64,000 bases of DNA from Tardiphaga alba (GCF_018279705.1 NZ_CP036498.1:2993001-3057000), one strand, 5' to 3'. Shown: positions 46,018 to 55,848, counted from the stretch's first letter. The notes: generated from the sequence alone by a model not told the origin. Made by a program: numbers and translations.

Positions 46018-47858
46018 TTACGCCTGCACCCGCACGTAACTGCCCGGTGCGTCCTCGATCGGCGGATAGGCTTCCGTCCCGACACGCCGCGCCGGCACTT
46101 CTTCGCCATCGACGCTGCCGATCCATTCCCGCCAGTTCGGCCACCATGATCCCGCATGTTCGGTGGCCGACTTCATCCAGTCGGCGACATTGGCGGCGTG
46201 GTTGCTGTCATTGGTCCAGTATTGATACTTGCCGGATGCTGGCGGGTTCACCACGCCGGCAATGTGGCCGGAGCCGGACAGCACATATTTCACGGGGCCA
46301 CCGAAGAACTGCGAACCGTAAAGCACCGACTCCGCCGGCGCGATGTGATCCTCGCGGGTGGCCAGATTATACACCGGCACCTTCACCTTGGAGAGGTCAA
46401 GGCGGGTGTTGTCGAGCACCATATTGCCGGTGGAGAGCTTGTTCTCCAGATAGCAGTTGCGCAGATAGAAGGAGTGATTGGCGGCAGGCATCCGCGTCGC
46501 GTCGGAATTCCAGTGCAGGAGATCGAAGGCGCGGGGCATGTTGCCTTTGAGATAGTTGTTCACGACATAGGACCAGATCAGGTCGTTCGAGCGCAGCATG
46601 TTGAAGGCCATTGCCATCTTGCTGCCTTCGAGCACGCCTGCGGCCTGCATGTCCTTTTCCAGCGCCGCGATCTGGTCCTCGTCGACGAACACCATGAGAT
46701 CGCCGGCATGGGAGAAATCCACCTGCGCGGCCATGAAAGTCGCTGACGCCGCGCGGACGCGGCGATGTTCGGCGAGCCAAGCCAATGTCGAGGCGAGCAG
46801 GGTGCCGCCGACGCAATAGCCGATCGTGTGGACGGTGAACTCGCCGGTGACCTTCTCGATCACATCCATGGCTGTGAGCGGGCCTTGCTTCATGTAGTCT
46901 TCAAAGGTCTTGGCGCCGAGCGCCTTGTCCGGATTGACCCAAGAGATCACTCACACCGTGAGGCCCTGATCGACGCACCACTTGATGAAGGACTTCTCGG
47001 GCTTCAGGTCTAGAATGTAGAATTTGTTGATCCACGGCGGCACGATCAGCAGCGGCGTCCGCAGCACGCTCTCGGTCGCGGGCGTGTACTGGATCAGCTG
47101 CATGATCTCGTTCTGATAGATCACCTTGCCCGGCGTCATTGCCATGTTGACGCCGACGGCGAGATTGCTGGGGTCTGACTGGCGGATTTTCAGCGCGCCG
47201 CGGCCGGCTTCCATGTCCTCGGCGAGCATCGACATGCCGCGCATGAGGTTGCCGCCATTGGAGGCCACGGTCTCGCGCAGCACTTCCGGATTCGTCAGCA
47301 CGAAGTTCGATGGCGACATCGCATTGGTCACTTGGGTGACGTAGAACTCGGCCTTCTTGCGCGTATGCGCGTCGAGCCCCTCCGCATTGCGGACGAGTTC
47401 ATGGGCCCATTGGGTGCCGAGCAAATAGGCCTGCAGCACGAAATCGAAGAACTGGTTCGACTTCCATTCGGGATCGCTGAAGCGCTTGTCCTTCAGCGGG
47501 GCCTGACTTGATGGCGCCGATGCTTCGCCGGTCATCCGGCGCATCGCATTGCCCCAGAGGTCGAGATAGGCTTTTCCGAGCTTCATCTGCAGCTCGGACG
47601 AGCGCTTCTCGTCGGACAGCCAGTAATTGGCCACCGTGCTGAAGGTCTTGATGATCTCGGTCAATTCATTCGGCGGCTTATCGCCGGTCTCGCCGGTCTG
47701 GCGCGGCTGCAGATAGGCGGCCAGCGCCTTGCCGCTGCTTTCCATCGCCTTCGCCATGTTGAGCGCAAAGGCTTCCGGGTTGAACGGTTTGGCAGCCCCG
47801 TCGTCAGCCTTGCCGTTGGTGTGGCCGGGGGAGATCTGGTCTCGACGACGTCGGTCAT
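46018..47858 (-). pseudogene. phaC: Class I poly(3-hydroxyalkanoate) synthase, frameshift plus in-frame stop
   Basis: Polymerises hydroxyacyl-CoA into PHA granules. The start region MTDVVETRSPP is frame 1, but the rest (NGKADDGAAKPFNPEAFALN then MAKAM) needs one extra G (plus strand) at the run 47827-47831. At 46953-46951 a TGA interrupts the coding strand ([16 protein letters not shown]), directly followed by GTG. Relatives have Phe there. The corrected protein would have about 613 residues. The nucleophile Cys in [12 protein letters not shown], Asp in [11 protein letters not shown] and His in [13 protein letters not shown] all lie after the stop. Without readthrough or correction the protein is split before its catalytic part. 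Confidence 0.92.
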
Positions 47859-47885
47859 GGCGCAGCTACGGTTTCATTCCAATGC

Positions 47886-47902
47886 GGTGACGATACGTCA
47901 CC
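47886..47902. promoter_or_regulatory. Perfect palindrome 28 bp upstream of phaC start, candidate operator
   Basis: GGTGACG-ATA-CGTCACC, seven-base arms, no mismatch. Its place just before the phaC start codon fits an operator, for example for PhaR or another local regulator; identity unknown. Confidence 0.45.
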
Positions 47903-48104
47903 ACGCGGCAGCATGATGACATAGTTCGCGGATCGTCGCAGGATTCGATGTGCTGCGGTGCGTCATGAGTGCGCTCAGGTCTTGCTTCCGTCATATTGCA
48001 GCGCCAAGCCTCCGCCATTCTGTCGGCGTTAATCAGTTGTCATCTATTCGGGTGTGACCACACGGCGGGATGAACCCGATCCGAATGAGATGTAAGGTTG
48101 TGGC

Positions 48105-48440
48105 GTGACGCGTTCAGGAACAGCGGTTGGATCGACGCGAGGCAGCCGGGCAGGGCGTGCGGCGGCTTGGCTGGCGCTTGCCGTGCTGGCCTTTCCCGGG
48201 CTGGCCGGCTGCGCCTCGACCGTGGCCGATCTGCCCGTTGTGGGTGCTCCGGCGGGGCTGCCGCAGCGTCCGGCGCAGCCCGGCGAATACCTCCCGGTCC
48301 ATGACATGCCCGCCAGCACTGGAAACAAGACACTGGCGCCGTCCGAACAGGCCAAGATCGAGGCCGATCTGATCCGGGCGCGGGACCGGCAGGCCATCGT
48401 GACCCCGCCGGCCGCAGCGGCAAAAACCTCGACCCGCTGA
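48105..48440 (+). CDS. Putative lipoprotein, hypothetical
   Basis: A 111-residue protein with a signal-like segment AAWLALAVLAFPGLAGCAST; LAGC is a good lipobox with Cys near residue 35, so it is likely an outer-membrane lipoprotein. The rest is Pro/Ala-rich, ending AAAAKTSTR, with LAPSEQAKIEADLIRARD in the middle. GTG 48105 is the start; a shorter start is possible. Function not recognised. The gene precedes the aminotransferase gene on the same strand. Confidence 0.75.
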   Translation: MTRSGTAVGSTRGSRAGRAAAWLALAVLAFPGLAGCASTVADLPVVGAPAGLPQRPAQPGEYLPVHDMPASTGNKTLAPSEQAKIEADLIRARDRQAIVTPPAAAAKTSTR

Positions 48441-48539
48441 GCGATTCCACCCGGTCGTGACTGGTGTCACCCGGTCCCCATGCTAAAACTAGGCGATTCA
48501 ACCGCACCTTGAAGGCGGTTTCCCCGGAGCCCGAGACCA

Positions 48540-49760
48540 ATGGAAGACTTTTACCGAATTCGCCGTCTGCCGCCCTATGTGTTCGAACAGATCAACCGGG
48601 CCAAAGCCGCCGCGCGCAATTCGGGGGCCGATATCATCGATATGGGCATGGGCAACCCGGACCTGCCGACCCCGCCGCACGTCCTGGAAAAGCTCAAGGA
48701 GACGCTCGGCAAACCGCGGACCGATGGTTATTCGTCGTCGCGGGGCATTCCCGGTCTCCGCAAGGCGCAGGCTGCCTATTATGCCCGCCGTTTCGGCGTG
48801 AAGCTCAACCCTGACACCCAGATCGTCGCCACGCTCGGCTCCAAGGAGGGCTTTGCCAACGTTGCCCAGGCCATCACCGCGCCCGGGGACGTCGTGCTGG
48901 TGCCCAATCCCAGCTATCCCATCCATGCCTTCGGCTTCCTGATGGCCGGCGGCGTGATCCGTTCGGTGCCGTCGGACCCGACGCCGGACTTCTTCCCGGC
49001 CGTCGAGCGCGCGATCCAGCATTCGATTCCCAAACCGATCGCGCTGGTGGTCTGCTATCCCTCGAATCCGACGGCTAAGGTCGCTAGCCTCGATTTCTAC
49101 AAGGACCTCGTCGCCTTCGCGAAAAAGCACGAGATCTACATCCTGTCGGACCTCGCTTATTCCGAGATCTATTTCAACGACGCCAATCCGCCGCCCTCGG
49201 TGCTGCAGGTGCCGGGCGCTATGGATGTCACCGTCGAATTCACCTCGATGTCGAAGACCTACTCCATGGCCGGCTGGCGCATGGGCTTCGCGGTCGGCAA
49301 CGAACGCATCATCGCTGCTCTTGCGCGCGTAAAATCCTATCTGGATTACGGCGCCTTCACGCCGGTGCAGGTTGCCGCGACGGCTGCGCTCAACGGTCCG
49401 GATGACTGCATCAAGGAGATGCGCGACACCTATCGCAAGCGCCGCGATACGCTGATCGAGAGCTTTGGCCGTGCTGGCTGGACCATCCCGGTGCCGGAAG
49501 CCTCGATGTTCGCCTGGACTCCGCTGCCGGAGAAATTCCGCGAGATCGGCTCCATGCAGTTTGCAACGCTTCTCGTTGAAAAGTCCGGCGTGGTGGTTTC
49601 CCCCGGCATCGGTTTCGGCGAACACGGTGAGGGCTATGTCCGCATCGCCATCGTCGAGAACGAACAACGTATTCGCCAGGCTGCCCGCGGCGTCCGCCGC
49701 TTCCTTGAAAGCGGGCTGGAAACGTTGCACAACGTGGTTCCGCTCGCCAATCGGCGATAG
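48540..49760 (+). CDS. PLP-dependent aminotransferase (class I, AlaA/AatA-like)
   Basis: A 406-residue fold-type I transaminase: GNPDLPTPPHVLEKL, DGYSSSRGIPGLRKAQAAYY, PNPSYPIHAFGFLMAGG, the PLP lysine in SMSKTYSMAGWRMGF, and a C-terminal substrate-carboxylate Arg in GYVRIAIVENEQRI. It resembles alanine- or diaminopimelate-linked transaminases. It is followed by hom 72 bases downstream, an arrangement I recall in Bradyrhizobium relatives, suggesting amino acid (Thr/Met/Ala branch) synthesis. Specificity uncertain. Confidence 0.9.
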   Translation: MEDFYRIRRLPPYVFEQINRAKAAARNSGADIIDMGMGNPDLPTPPHVLEKLKETLGKPRTDGYSSSRGIPGLRKAQAAYYARRFGVKLNPDTQIVATLGSKEGFANVAQAITAPGDVVLVPNPSYPIHAFGFLMAGGVIRSVPSDPTPDFFPAVERAIQHSIPKPIALVVCYPSNPTAKVASLDFYKDLVAFAKKHEIYILSDLAYSEIYFNDANPPPSVLQVPGAMDVTVEFTSMSKTYSMAGWRMGFAVGNERIIAALARVKSYLDYGAFTPVQVAATAALNGPDDCIKEMRDTYRKRRDTLIESFGRAGWTIPVPEASMFAWTPLPEKFREIGSMQFATLLVEKSGVVVSPGIGFGEHGEGYVRIAIVENEQRIRQAARGVRRFLESGLETLHNVVPLANRR

Positions 49761-49767
49761 GCACCGT

Positions 49768-49791
49768 CCGGACGTCGCTTGCGGCGTCCGG
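49768..49791 (+). repeat. Hairpin in the aminotransferase-hom gap
   Basis: CCGGACG pairs with CGTCCGG, with an inner CGC/GCG pair. No T-run follows, so it is not a clear terminator. Confidence 0.5.
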
Positions 49792-49832
49792 TCCGTCGCT
49801 CAATAAGAACTCTTCCGACAGGTCTAATCTTT

Positions 49833-51155
49833 ATGGTCGCACCCCTCAAAGTGGGTATCGCGGGTCTCGGCACCGTTGGTGCCGAAGTCGTCCGTCTCAT
49901 CGAAGCGCAGCAATCCATCCTCTCGGCGCGCTGTGGCCGTGGCATCAAGGTTGTGGCGGTTACTGCCCGCAACAAGTCCAAGAAGCGCGGGATTGACCTG
50001 CGCGGCATCGACTGGATGAAGGACCCGCTGGCGGTCGCGACCCATCCCGAGGTCGATTGCTTCGTCGAACTGATGGGCGGTGCAGGCGATCCCGCTTTGT
50101 CGTCGATCTCCGCGGCGCTCGCTGCCGGCAAGTCTGTCGTCACCGCGAACAAGGCGCTGGTGGCCAAGCATGGCGTCAAGCTAGCAACTTTGGCCGAGAA
50201 GCATGGCGGCGCGCTGAATTATGAAGCCGCGGTCGCCGGCGCGGTCCCGGTGATCAAGACCATCCGCGAGGGCCTGTCGGGCACCTCGATCAATCGGGTC
50301 TATGGCATTCTCAACGGCACCTGCAATTACATCCTGACCCGGATGGAGCAGGAGGGGTTGTCTTTCGCGGAATGCCTCAAGGACGCGCAACGCCTCGGCT
50401 ATGCCGAAGCCGAACCGTCGTTCGACGTGGATGGCTACGACACCGCACAGAAGCTTGCGATCCTCGCCAGCCTCGCATTCGGCACCAAGGTCAATGAGAG
50501 CGCAGTGTCGGTGGAAGGCATCTCAACGATCGCCGCCGAAGACCTTCGCGCGGCCGCCGATCTTGGCTACCGCATCAAGCTGCTTGGCGTTGCCATGCGC
50601 ACCAAGACGGGCATCGAACAGCGTGTGCATCCGACCATGGTGCCGCTGACCTCGTCGATCGCGCAGGTGATGGGCGTGACCAATGCCGTCACCATCGACG
50701 GCGCCGGCATTGCGCCGATCACGCTGGTTGGTCCCGGGGCAGGTGGTGCGGCCACCGCATCCGCCGTGCTCGCCGATGTCGCCGACGTCGCCCGTAACGT
50801 CCGTGCGCTGCCATTCGCGCAACCGGTCGCCAAACTCAAGACCACCACCAAGGCGCCGATGGAGCGGCACGAAGGCGGCTATTACATCCGCCTGATGGCG
50901 CGTGATCTCGCCGGCACCGCAGCGCGCATCGCCACGCGCCTGGCCGAGCAGAAGATCTCGCTCGAATCCATCGTGCAGAAGCATCCGAATGGCGGTCTCG
51001 AGCCCATCGACGGCACCAAGAAATCGTCACCCGTGCCGGTTATCCTGATCACCTACGCGACTTCTGAGGACGCCATGCGCCGCGCGCTGCAGGCGGTGCA
51101 GAAGGACAAGGTGATCTCGGGCAAGCCGCAGGTGATCCGGATCGAAAAGAACTGA
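49833..51155 (+). CDS. hom: Homoserine dehydrogenase
   Basis: Reduces aspartate semialdehyde to homoserine for threonine and methionine. A 440-residue enzyme: NAD(P) motif GIAGLGTVGAEVV at the start, NKALVAKHG, the catalytic region GILNGTCNYILTRME with the conserved NGTxNYI, and a C-terminal ACT domain (YYIRLMARDLAGTAARIATRL then AEQKI) for allosteric control. ATG 49833 starts MVAPLKVGIAGLG. An upstream in-frame ATG at 49779 would add 18 residues of no known type. Confidence 0.96.
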   Translation: MVAPLKVGIAGLGTVGAEVVRLIEAQQSILSARCGRGIKVVAVTARNKSKKRGIDLRGIDWMKDPLAVATHPEVDCFVELMGGAGDPALSSISAALAAGKSVVTANKALVAKHGVKLATLAEKHGGALNYEAAVAGAVPVIKTIREGLSGTSINRVYGILNGTCNYILTRMEQEGLSFAECLKDAQRLGYAEAEPSFDVDGYDTAQKLAILASLAFGTKVNESAVSVEGISTIAAEDLRAAADLGYRIKLLGVAMRTKTGIEQRVHPTMVPLTSSIAQVMGVTNAVTIDGAGIAPITLVGPGAGGAATASAVLADVADVARNVRALPFAQPVAKLKTTTKAPMERHEGGYYIRLMARDLAGTAARIATRLAEQKISLESIVQKHPNGGLEPIDGTKKSSPVPVILITYATSEDAMRRALQAVQKDKVISGKPQVIRIEKN

Positions 51156-51257
51156 ACGGCCGCGTAAGCGTTATCGGGGTCAGATGACCCCGGGGCCGCA
51201 AGGCCCTCGCTAAATTGAAGGGGCGGCAACGCCCCGAAGAATTGAAGGAGCCAATCG

Positions 51258-52256
51258 ATGTCCACCATTATTTCCGTCCCGCCGCAGCAGTTGCTGGAGC
51301 GCATTCTGACACTGGAAATCGTGCGCGTGACCGAGCGTGCGGCGGTGTCGGCAGCGCGCCTGCGCGGCCATGGCAAGGAAAAGGCAGCCGACCAGGCTGC
51401 TGTGGACGCGATGCGCCGCGAACTCAATAAGCTGCCCATCGAAGGCACCATCGTGATCGGCGAGGGCGAGCGCGACGAAGCGCCGATGCTGTTCATCGGC
51501 GAGAAGGTCGGCATCAATGCCGGCCCGAAGGTGGACATTGCGGTCGATCCGCTCGAAGGCACCACGCTTTGCGCCAAGGACATGCCGGGCTCGATCGCGA
51601 CGCTCGCCATGGCCGATGGCGGCACGCTGCTGCATGCGCCGGACGTCTATATGGAAAAGCTGGCGATCGGCCCTGGCTACGACAAGAACCTGCTCGATCT
51701 CGATGCGCCGCCGGCCGAGAACATCCAGCGTCTTGCCAAGGCCAAAGGCGTGCCGGTGTCGGAGATCACGGCGCTGGTGCTGGAGCGTCCGCGCCATGAA
51801 GCGCTGATCAACGCGATCCGCGCCACCGGCGCCTCGCTCCGCCTGATCCCGGATGGCGACGTCGCTGGCGTCATCCACACTACCGATCCCGACAAGTCAG
51901 GCGTCGATATCTATATGGGCACCGGCGGCGCGCCTGAAGGCGTGCTCGCGGCCGTGGCGCTGCGCTGCACCGGCGGCCAGATGCTGACCCGCCTGATTCT
52001 CGACACCGACGAGAAGCGCGAGCGCTCGCGCAAGATGGGCGTCACCGATCCGAAGATGATTTATCGCATCGAGGACATGGCCAAGGGCGACTGCCTGTTC
52101 GCGGCCACTGGCGTTACCGATGGCGCGCTGCTGTCGGGCGTCAAATTCCGCGGCAATGTGATCGAGACCGAGACCATCGTGATGCGCTCGGTGACCGGCA
52201 CCGTCCGCGTCATCAAGGGCGAACATCGCCAGCTCGAAAAATTCCACCTCGATTGA
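51258..52256 (+). CDS. glpX: Class II fructose-1,6-bisphosphatase
   Basis: Hydrolyses fructose-1,6-bisphosphate (and often sedoheptulose-1,7-bisphosphate) in gluconeogenesis or the Calvin cycle. A 332-residue GlpX: IVIGEGERDEAPMLFIGE and DIAVDPLEGTTLCAKDMPGS with metal-binding Asp/Glu, and the end TGTVRVIKGEHRQLEKFHLD. GAAGGAGCC precedes ATG 51258. The upstream 100 bases hold a GGGGC-GCCCC hairpin and two AATTGAAGG copies. Confidence 0.96.
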   Translation: MSTIISVPPQQLLERILTLEIVRVTERAAVSAARLRGHGKEKAADQAAVDAMRRELNKLPIEGTIVIGEGERDEAPMLFIGEKVGINAGPKVDIAVDPLEGTTLCAKDMPGSIATLAMADGGTLLHAPDVYMEKLAIGPGYDKNLLDLDAPPAENIQRLAKAKGVPVSEITALVLERPRHEALINAIRATGASLRLIPDGDVAGVIHTTDPDKSGVDIYMGTGGAPEGVLAAVALRCTGGQMLTRLILDTDEKRERSRKMGVTDPKMIYRIEDMAKGDCLFAATGVTDGALLSGVKFRGNVIETETIVMRSVTGTVRVIKGEHRQLEKFHLD

Positions 52257-52267
52257 GCAAGGCGCAA

Positions 52268-52723
52268 ATGCCCAAAGCCCAAAATGTTGAAATCCGCCCG
52301 GTCGGCCCCGATGAACGGGCCGCCTGGGAGCCGCTGTGGCAGGGCTACCTGACCTTCTACAAGGCGACGCTGCCGCAGGTTGCCACCGACACCGCGTGGA
52401 AGCGCTTTCACGATGCCAATGAGCAGATGTTTCTGCTCGGCGCTTACGTGGACGGCAAGCTCACGGGCATCGTCCAGTTCCTGTATCACCGCTCGTCCTG
52501 GACGCCGGGTGACTACTGCTATCTGCAAGACCTGTTCGTCGACAACAGCGCCCGCGGTCTCGGCCTCGGCCGTGCGCTGATCGAGGCGGTCTATGCGAAA
52601 GCCAAGGCCGACGGCTGCAGCCGCGTGCACTGGCTGACCCAGAATGAGAACGCACAGGCGCGGATTCTGTATGATCAGGTCGCGGACAATTCCGGCTTCA
52701 TGCAGTATCGGAAGATATTCTGA
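52268..52723 (+). CDS. GNAT-family N-acetyltransferase
   Basis: A 151-residue acetyltransferase. CoA loop: VDNSARGLGLGRALIEAVYA. Typical late block VHWLTQNENAQARILYDQVA then DNSGFMQYRKIF. ATG 52268 (MPKAQNVEIRPVGPDER) is chosen; an in-frame TTG at 52253 overlaps the glpX stop and is an alternative. Only 11 bases after glpX, so probably co-transcribed. Substrate unknown. Confidence 0.88.
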   Translation: MPKAQNVEIRPVGPDERAAWEPLWQGYLTFYKATLPQVATDTAWKRFHDANEQMFLLGAYVDGKLTGIVQFLYHRSSWTPGDYCYLQDLFVDNSARGLGLGRALIEAVYAKAKADGCSRVHWLTQNENAQARILYDQVADNSGFMQYRKIF

Positions 52724-52726
52724 ATT

Positions 52727-52816
52727 GTAGCCCGGATGGAGCGAAGCGTAATCCGGGTACAGCAGAGCTAATTGAAACGCCGGTTCCCGGATTGCGCTTC
52801 GCTCCATCCGGGCTAC
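52727..52816. repeat. Dispersed palindromic repeat, family A copy 5
   Basis: GTAGCCCGGATGGAGCGAAG at the left and CTTCGCTCCATCCGGGCTAC at the right, an almost perfect long palindrome between GNAT and HAD genes. Confidence 0.88.
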
Positions 52817-52851
52817 GAAGAAATCAAAAAACAAAACACGGGAGCGAGACC

Positions 52852-53571
52852 ATGAGCGACACCTCCGCCGTCAAAGCCCTGATCTTCGATGTGTTCGGCA
52901 CCGTCGTCGACTGGCGCACCAGCCTCATCAACGACCTCACTGCCTGGAGCGCGCCCCGGGGTATCAAGGCCGACTGGACAGCGCTCGTCGATGCCTGGCG
53001 GCAGGCTTACGTACCTTCGATGGATAGCGTGCGCCATCACCCCGAGCGTGGCTTCCTCAAGCTCGACAAACTGCATCGCCACTCGCTGGAAGCGCTCGTC
53101 GAGAAGTTCGGCATCAAGGGCCTGACCGACGACGATCTGCATCATCTCACCCTCGGCTGGCACCGCCTGCATCCGTGGAAGGACTCGGTGCCGGGCCTCA
53201 CCCGCCTGAAGACGAAATTCGTCATCAGCCCGCTGTCCAACGGCAATGTGGCGCTGCTCACCAATATGGCGAAGTTCGGCGGCCTGCCATGGGACCTCAT
53301 CATGAGCGCCGAGCTGTTCAAGCATTACAAGCCCGATCCCGAAAGCTATCTCGGTGCCTGCGAATTGCTCAGCCTCAAGCCGCATGAAGTGATGATGGTC
53401 GCCGCCCACAACAACGACCTCGACGCCGCGCAAAAGTGTGGCCTCAAGACCAGCTTCGTCCCCCGCATCACCGAATACGGCCCGCACCAGAGCCGCGACT
53501 TCAAGGCCGACGGCGACTGGGACGTAGTGGCGGAAGATTTTGAGGACATGGCGAAGCGGCTGGGGTGCTAA
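52852..53571 (+). CDS. HAD-superfamily haloacid dehalogenase, type II
   Basis: A 239-residue HAD enzyme. Motif I nucleophile Asp in ALIFDVFGTVVDWRTSL, motif II Ser/Asn in FVISPLSNGNVALL, motif III Lys in LFKHYKPDPESYLGA, motif IV in VAAHNNDLDAAQKCG. The VDWRTS and SNGN sequences match type II 2-haloacid dehalogenases (L-2-haloalkanoate hydrolysis), though many such proteins have other substrates. ATG 52852 follows GGGAGCGAG. Confidence 0.9.
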   Translation: MSDTSAVKALIFDVFGTVVDWRTSLINDLTAWSAPRGIKADWTALVDAWRQAYVPSMDSVRHHPERGFLKLDKLHRHSLEALVEKFGIKGLTDDDLHHLTLGWHRLHPWKDSVPGLTRLKTKFVISPLSNGNVALLTNMAKFGGLPWDLIMSAELFKHYKPDPESYLGACELLSLKPHEVMMVAAHNNDLDAAQKCGLKTSFVPRITEYGPHQSRDFKADGDWDVVAEDFEDMAKRLGC

Positions 53572-53659
53572 GACGCCGATGGCGAACCGGTAGAGACCTT
53601 GATCTCTCGCTGAGGTTGCTTATTATACCTTATTGGTTGTGTCAGGCGAATTTGCGACG

Positions 53660-53899
53660 ATGGCTGATGGGGGCGGAGAGGTGCTCGATCCCATGGAATT
53701 CCGCGTCAAACGACTTGAGGATGACATGTCGGAATTGAAAACCGATGTGAAAGCAATTCGCAGCGATATGAATTCGTTGCGTACTGACATGAGCTACATC
53801 CGCGGTCGCTTGGATGCGATGCCAACGACGATCCAGCTCCTCGGCTTTCTGGTCGCGATCTTCGTCGCCTCCGGCCTGACCCGCTATTTCGGGCACTGA
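53660..53899 (+). CDS. Small coiled-coil, single-helix membrane protein
   Basis: A 79-residue protein. Residues about 12-50 are a heptad-patterned coiled coil (MEFRVKRLEDDMSELKTDVK then AIRSDMNSLRTDM), followed by one transmembrane helix (IQLLGFLVAIFVASGLTRYF). Similar short proteins in phage and bacteria are of unknown role. ATG 53660 is preferred; TTG 53633 is the frame start. Confidence 0.65.
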   Translation: MADGGGEVLDPMEFRVKRLEDDMSELKTDVKAIRSDMNSLRTDMSYIRGRLDAMPTTIQLLGFLVAIFVASGLTRYFGH

Positions 53900-53944
53900 C
53901 ACCCGCCCATTTGCCATCCGCGCCCATCATGCTTATCTGCGCGC

Positions 53945-55783
53945 ATGTCTCCGACCACCGACATCCCCGAACTCATCCATCCCGCCTTCCTCGGCGTGAC
54001 CCAATCCGCCACCGGCCGCATCTGGCGCGACCGGGTGGACGAGCGCGGGGCGGCGCGGGCGCTGGCCATGGTGCAGCGGTTCAAGCTGCCGGAGATGCTC
54101 GCGCGGGTCATCGCCGGGCGCGGCATCCCGATCGATGCCGTCGAGGATTTCCTTGATCCCACCATCCGCAAGCTGATGCCGGACCCGTTCACCATCACCC
54201 AGATGGAAGCCGCCGCGAAGCGCATCGCCGATGCCGCGGTGCGCAGGGAGCAGGTCGCGATCTTCGGCGACTATGACGTGGACGGCGCGACATCCTCTGC
54301 GCTGCTCGCTTGGCACCTGCGCCATTGCGGCCTCGATCCCGCGATCCACATTCCCGACCGCATCTTCGAGGGCTATGGCCCCAATGCCGATGCGATCCGC
54401 GCGCTGGCCGGGAAGGGCAATACGCTGCTCGTCACCGTCGATTGCGGCACCACGTCGTTCGAGCCGCTGGCCGAGGCGAAGAAGCTCGGCATGTCCGTGG
54501 TGGTCATCGATCACCATCAGGCCAATGAGGAACTGCCCGACGTCGAGGCTGTCGTGAACCCCAATCGCCTCGACGACATTTCCGGTCTTGGCCATCTCGC
54601 CGCCGTCGGCCTCGTGCTGATCACGCTGGTCGCCGTCAATCGCGAGCTGCGCGCACGCGGTTTCTGGAAGCCGGAAATGCCCGAGCCGAACCTGCTCGAC
54701 ATGCTGCATCACGTGGCGCTCGGCACCGTTGCCGACGTGGCACCGCTGATCGGCCTCAACCGCGCCTTCGTTGCCAAAGGCCTGATCGCGTTGCGTCGGC
54801 GCGATCATGTCGGCCATGTCGCGCTGATGGATGTGGCGCGGCTCAACGGGCCGCCGGAAGCCTGGCATCTCGGCTTCATGTTGGGCCCGCGCATCAATGC
54901 CGGTGGCCGCATCGGCCGTGCCGATCTCGGTGTTCGGCTGTTGCTTGAAGGCGACGTCTCCGAGGCCGCGAAGATCGCCGCCGAACTCGATCGCCTCAAC
55001 ATGGAGCGTCGCGTCATCGAACAGGCGGCGGAGGCGCAGGCGGAAGCCGAGGCGCTGGCTGCGCTCGGCCTCGAGGACAAGGGCAGCGTCATCGTCACCG
55101 CGAGCGAAGGCTGGCATCCCGGCGTCGTCGGTCTCGTCGCATCACGGCTGAAAGAGAAGTTCGCACGACCGTCTTTTGCCATCGCGCTGGAGCCCGGCGG
55201 TATCGGTACCGGCTCCGGCCGTTCGATCTCCGGCGTCGACCTCGGCAAGGCGGTACGTCAGGCCGTGGCGGACGGCCTGCTGATGAAGGGCGGCGGTCAC
55301 GCCATGGCTGCTGGCGTCACATTGAAGAAGGAGAAGCTCGGCGAATTTCGCGCTTTCCTTGAAGAGCGCCTCGCGCCGGATGTCGCGAAGTCACGCAACG
55401 AGAAAGAGCTGTTCATCGACGGCGCCGTCACTGCGCGCGGCGTCACTGTCGATCTCGTCAACACGCTCAACCGCGCGGGCCCATTTGGCCAAGCCAATCC
55501 GGAGCCTGTCATCGCGTTGCCCGCGCATCAGCTCGCTTATGTGGATGAAGTCGGCCAGGCGCATCTGCGGCTGCGTCTCAAGGCGGCCGATGGCGCCATG
55601 GTCAATGGCATCGCGTTCCGCTCCATCGGCCAGAAACTCGGCAATGCCTTGCAGGAATATCGCGGGCAGCAGGTGCATGTAGCCGGTTCGCTCACCGTCG
55701 ATCGCTGGCAGGGACAGGAGCGGGTGCAGATGCGCGTCATCGACGTGGCGCTGCCGTCGAGCGAGCCGCGAATGATCAGGTGA
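53945..55783 (+). CDS. recJ: Single-stranded-DNA-specific exonuclease RecJ
   Basis: A 612-residue 5'-3' exonuclease for recombination and mismatch repair. DHH phosphoesterase motifs: IFGDYDVDGATSSALLAWHL (motif I), VTVDCGT, VVIDHHQANEELPDVEAVVN (DHH), and the DHHA1 region with GRSISGVDLGKAV and GGGHAMAAGV. A C-terminal OB-fold domain follows (about residues 470-612). Length is close to typical RecJ. Confidence 0.96.
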   Translation: MSPTTDIPELIHPAFLGVTQSATGRIWRDRVDERGAARALAMVQRFKLPEMLARVIAGRGIPIDAVEDFLDPTIRKLMPDPFTITQMEAAAKRIADAAVRREQVAIFGDYDVDGATSSALLAWHLRHCGLDPAIHIPDRIFEGYGPNADAIRALAGKGNTLLVTVDCGTTSFEPLAEAKKLGMSVVVIDHHQANEELPDVEAVVNPNRLDDISGLGHLAAVGLVLITLVAVNRELRARGFWKPEMPEPNLLDMLHHVALGTVADVAPLIGLNRAFVAKGLIALRRRDHVGHVALMDVARLNGPPEAWHLGFMLGPRINAGGRIGRADLGVRLLLEGDVSEAAKIAAELDRLNMERRVIEQAAEAQAEAEALAALGLEDKGSVIVTASEGWHPGVVGLVASRLKEKFARPSFAIALEPGGIGTGSGRSISGVDLGKAVRQAVADGLLMKGGGHAMAAGVTLKKEKLGEFRAFLEERLAPDVAKSRNEKELFIDGAVTARGVTVDLVNTLNRAGPFGQANPEPVIALPAHQLAYVDEVGQAHLRLRLKAADGAMVNGIAFRSIGQKLGNALQEYRGQQVHVAGSLTVDRWQGQERVQMRVIDVALPSSEPRMIR

Positions 55784-55848
55784 TTTCGCAGGATGGGTAT
55801 CTTCGCGTTCGCCCCATCCGACCTAAGACACGATAAGAGGGAGACACC

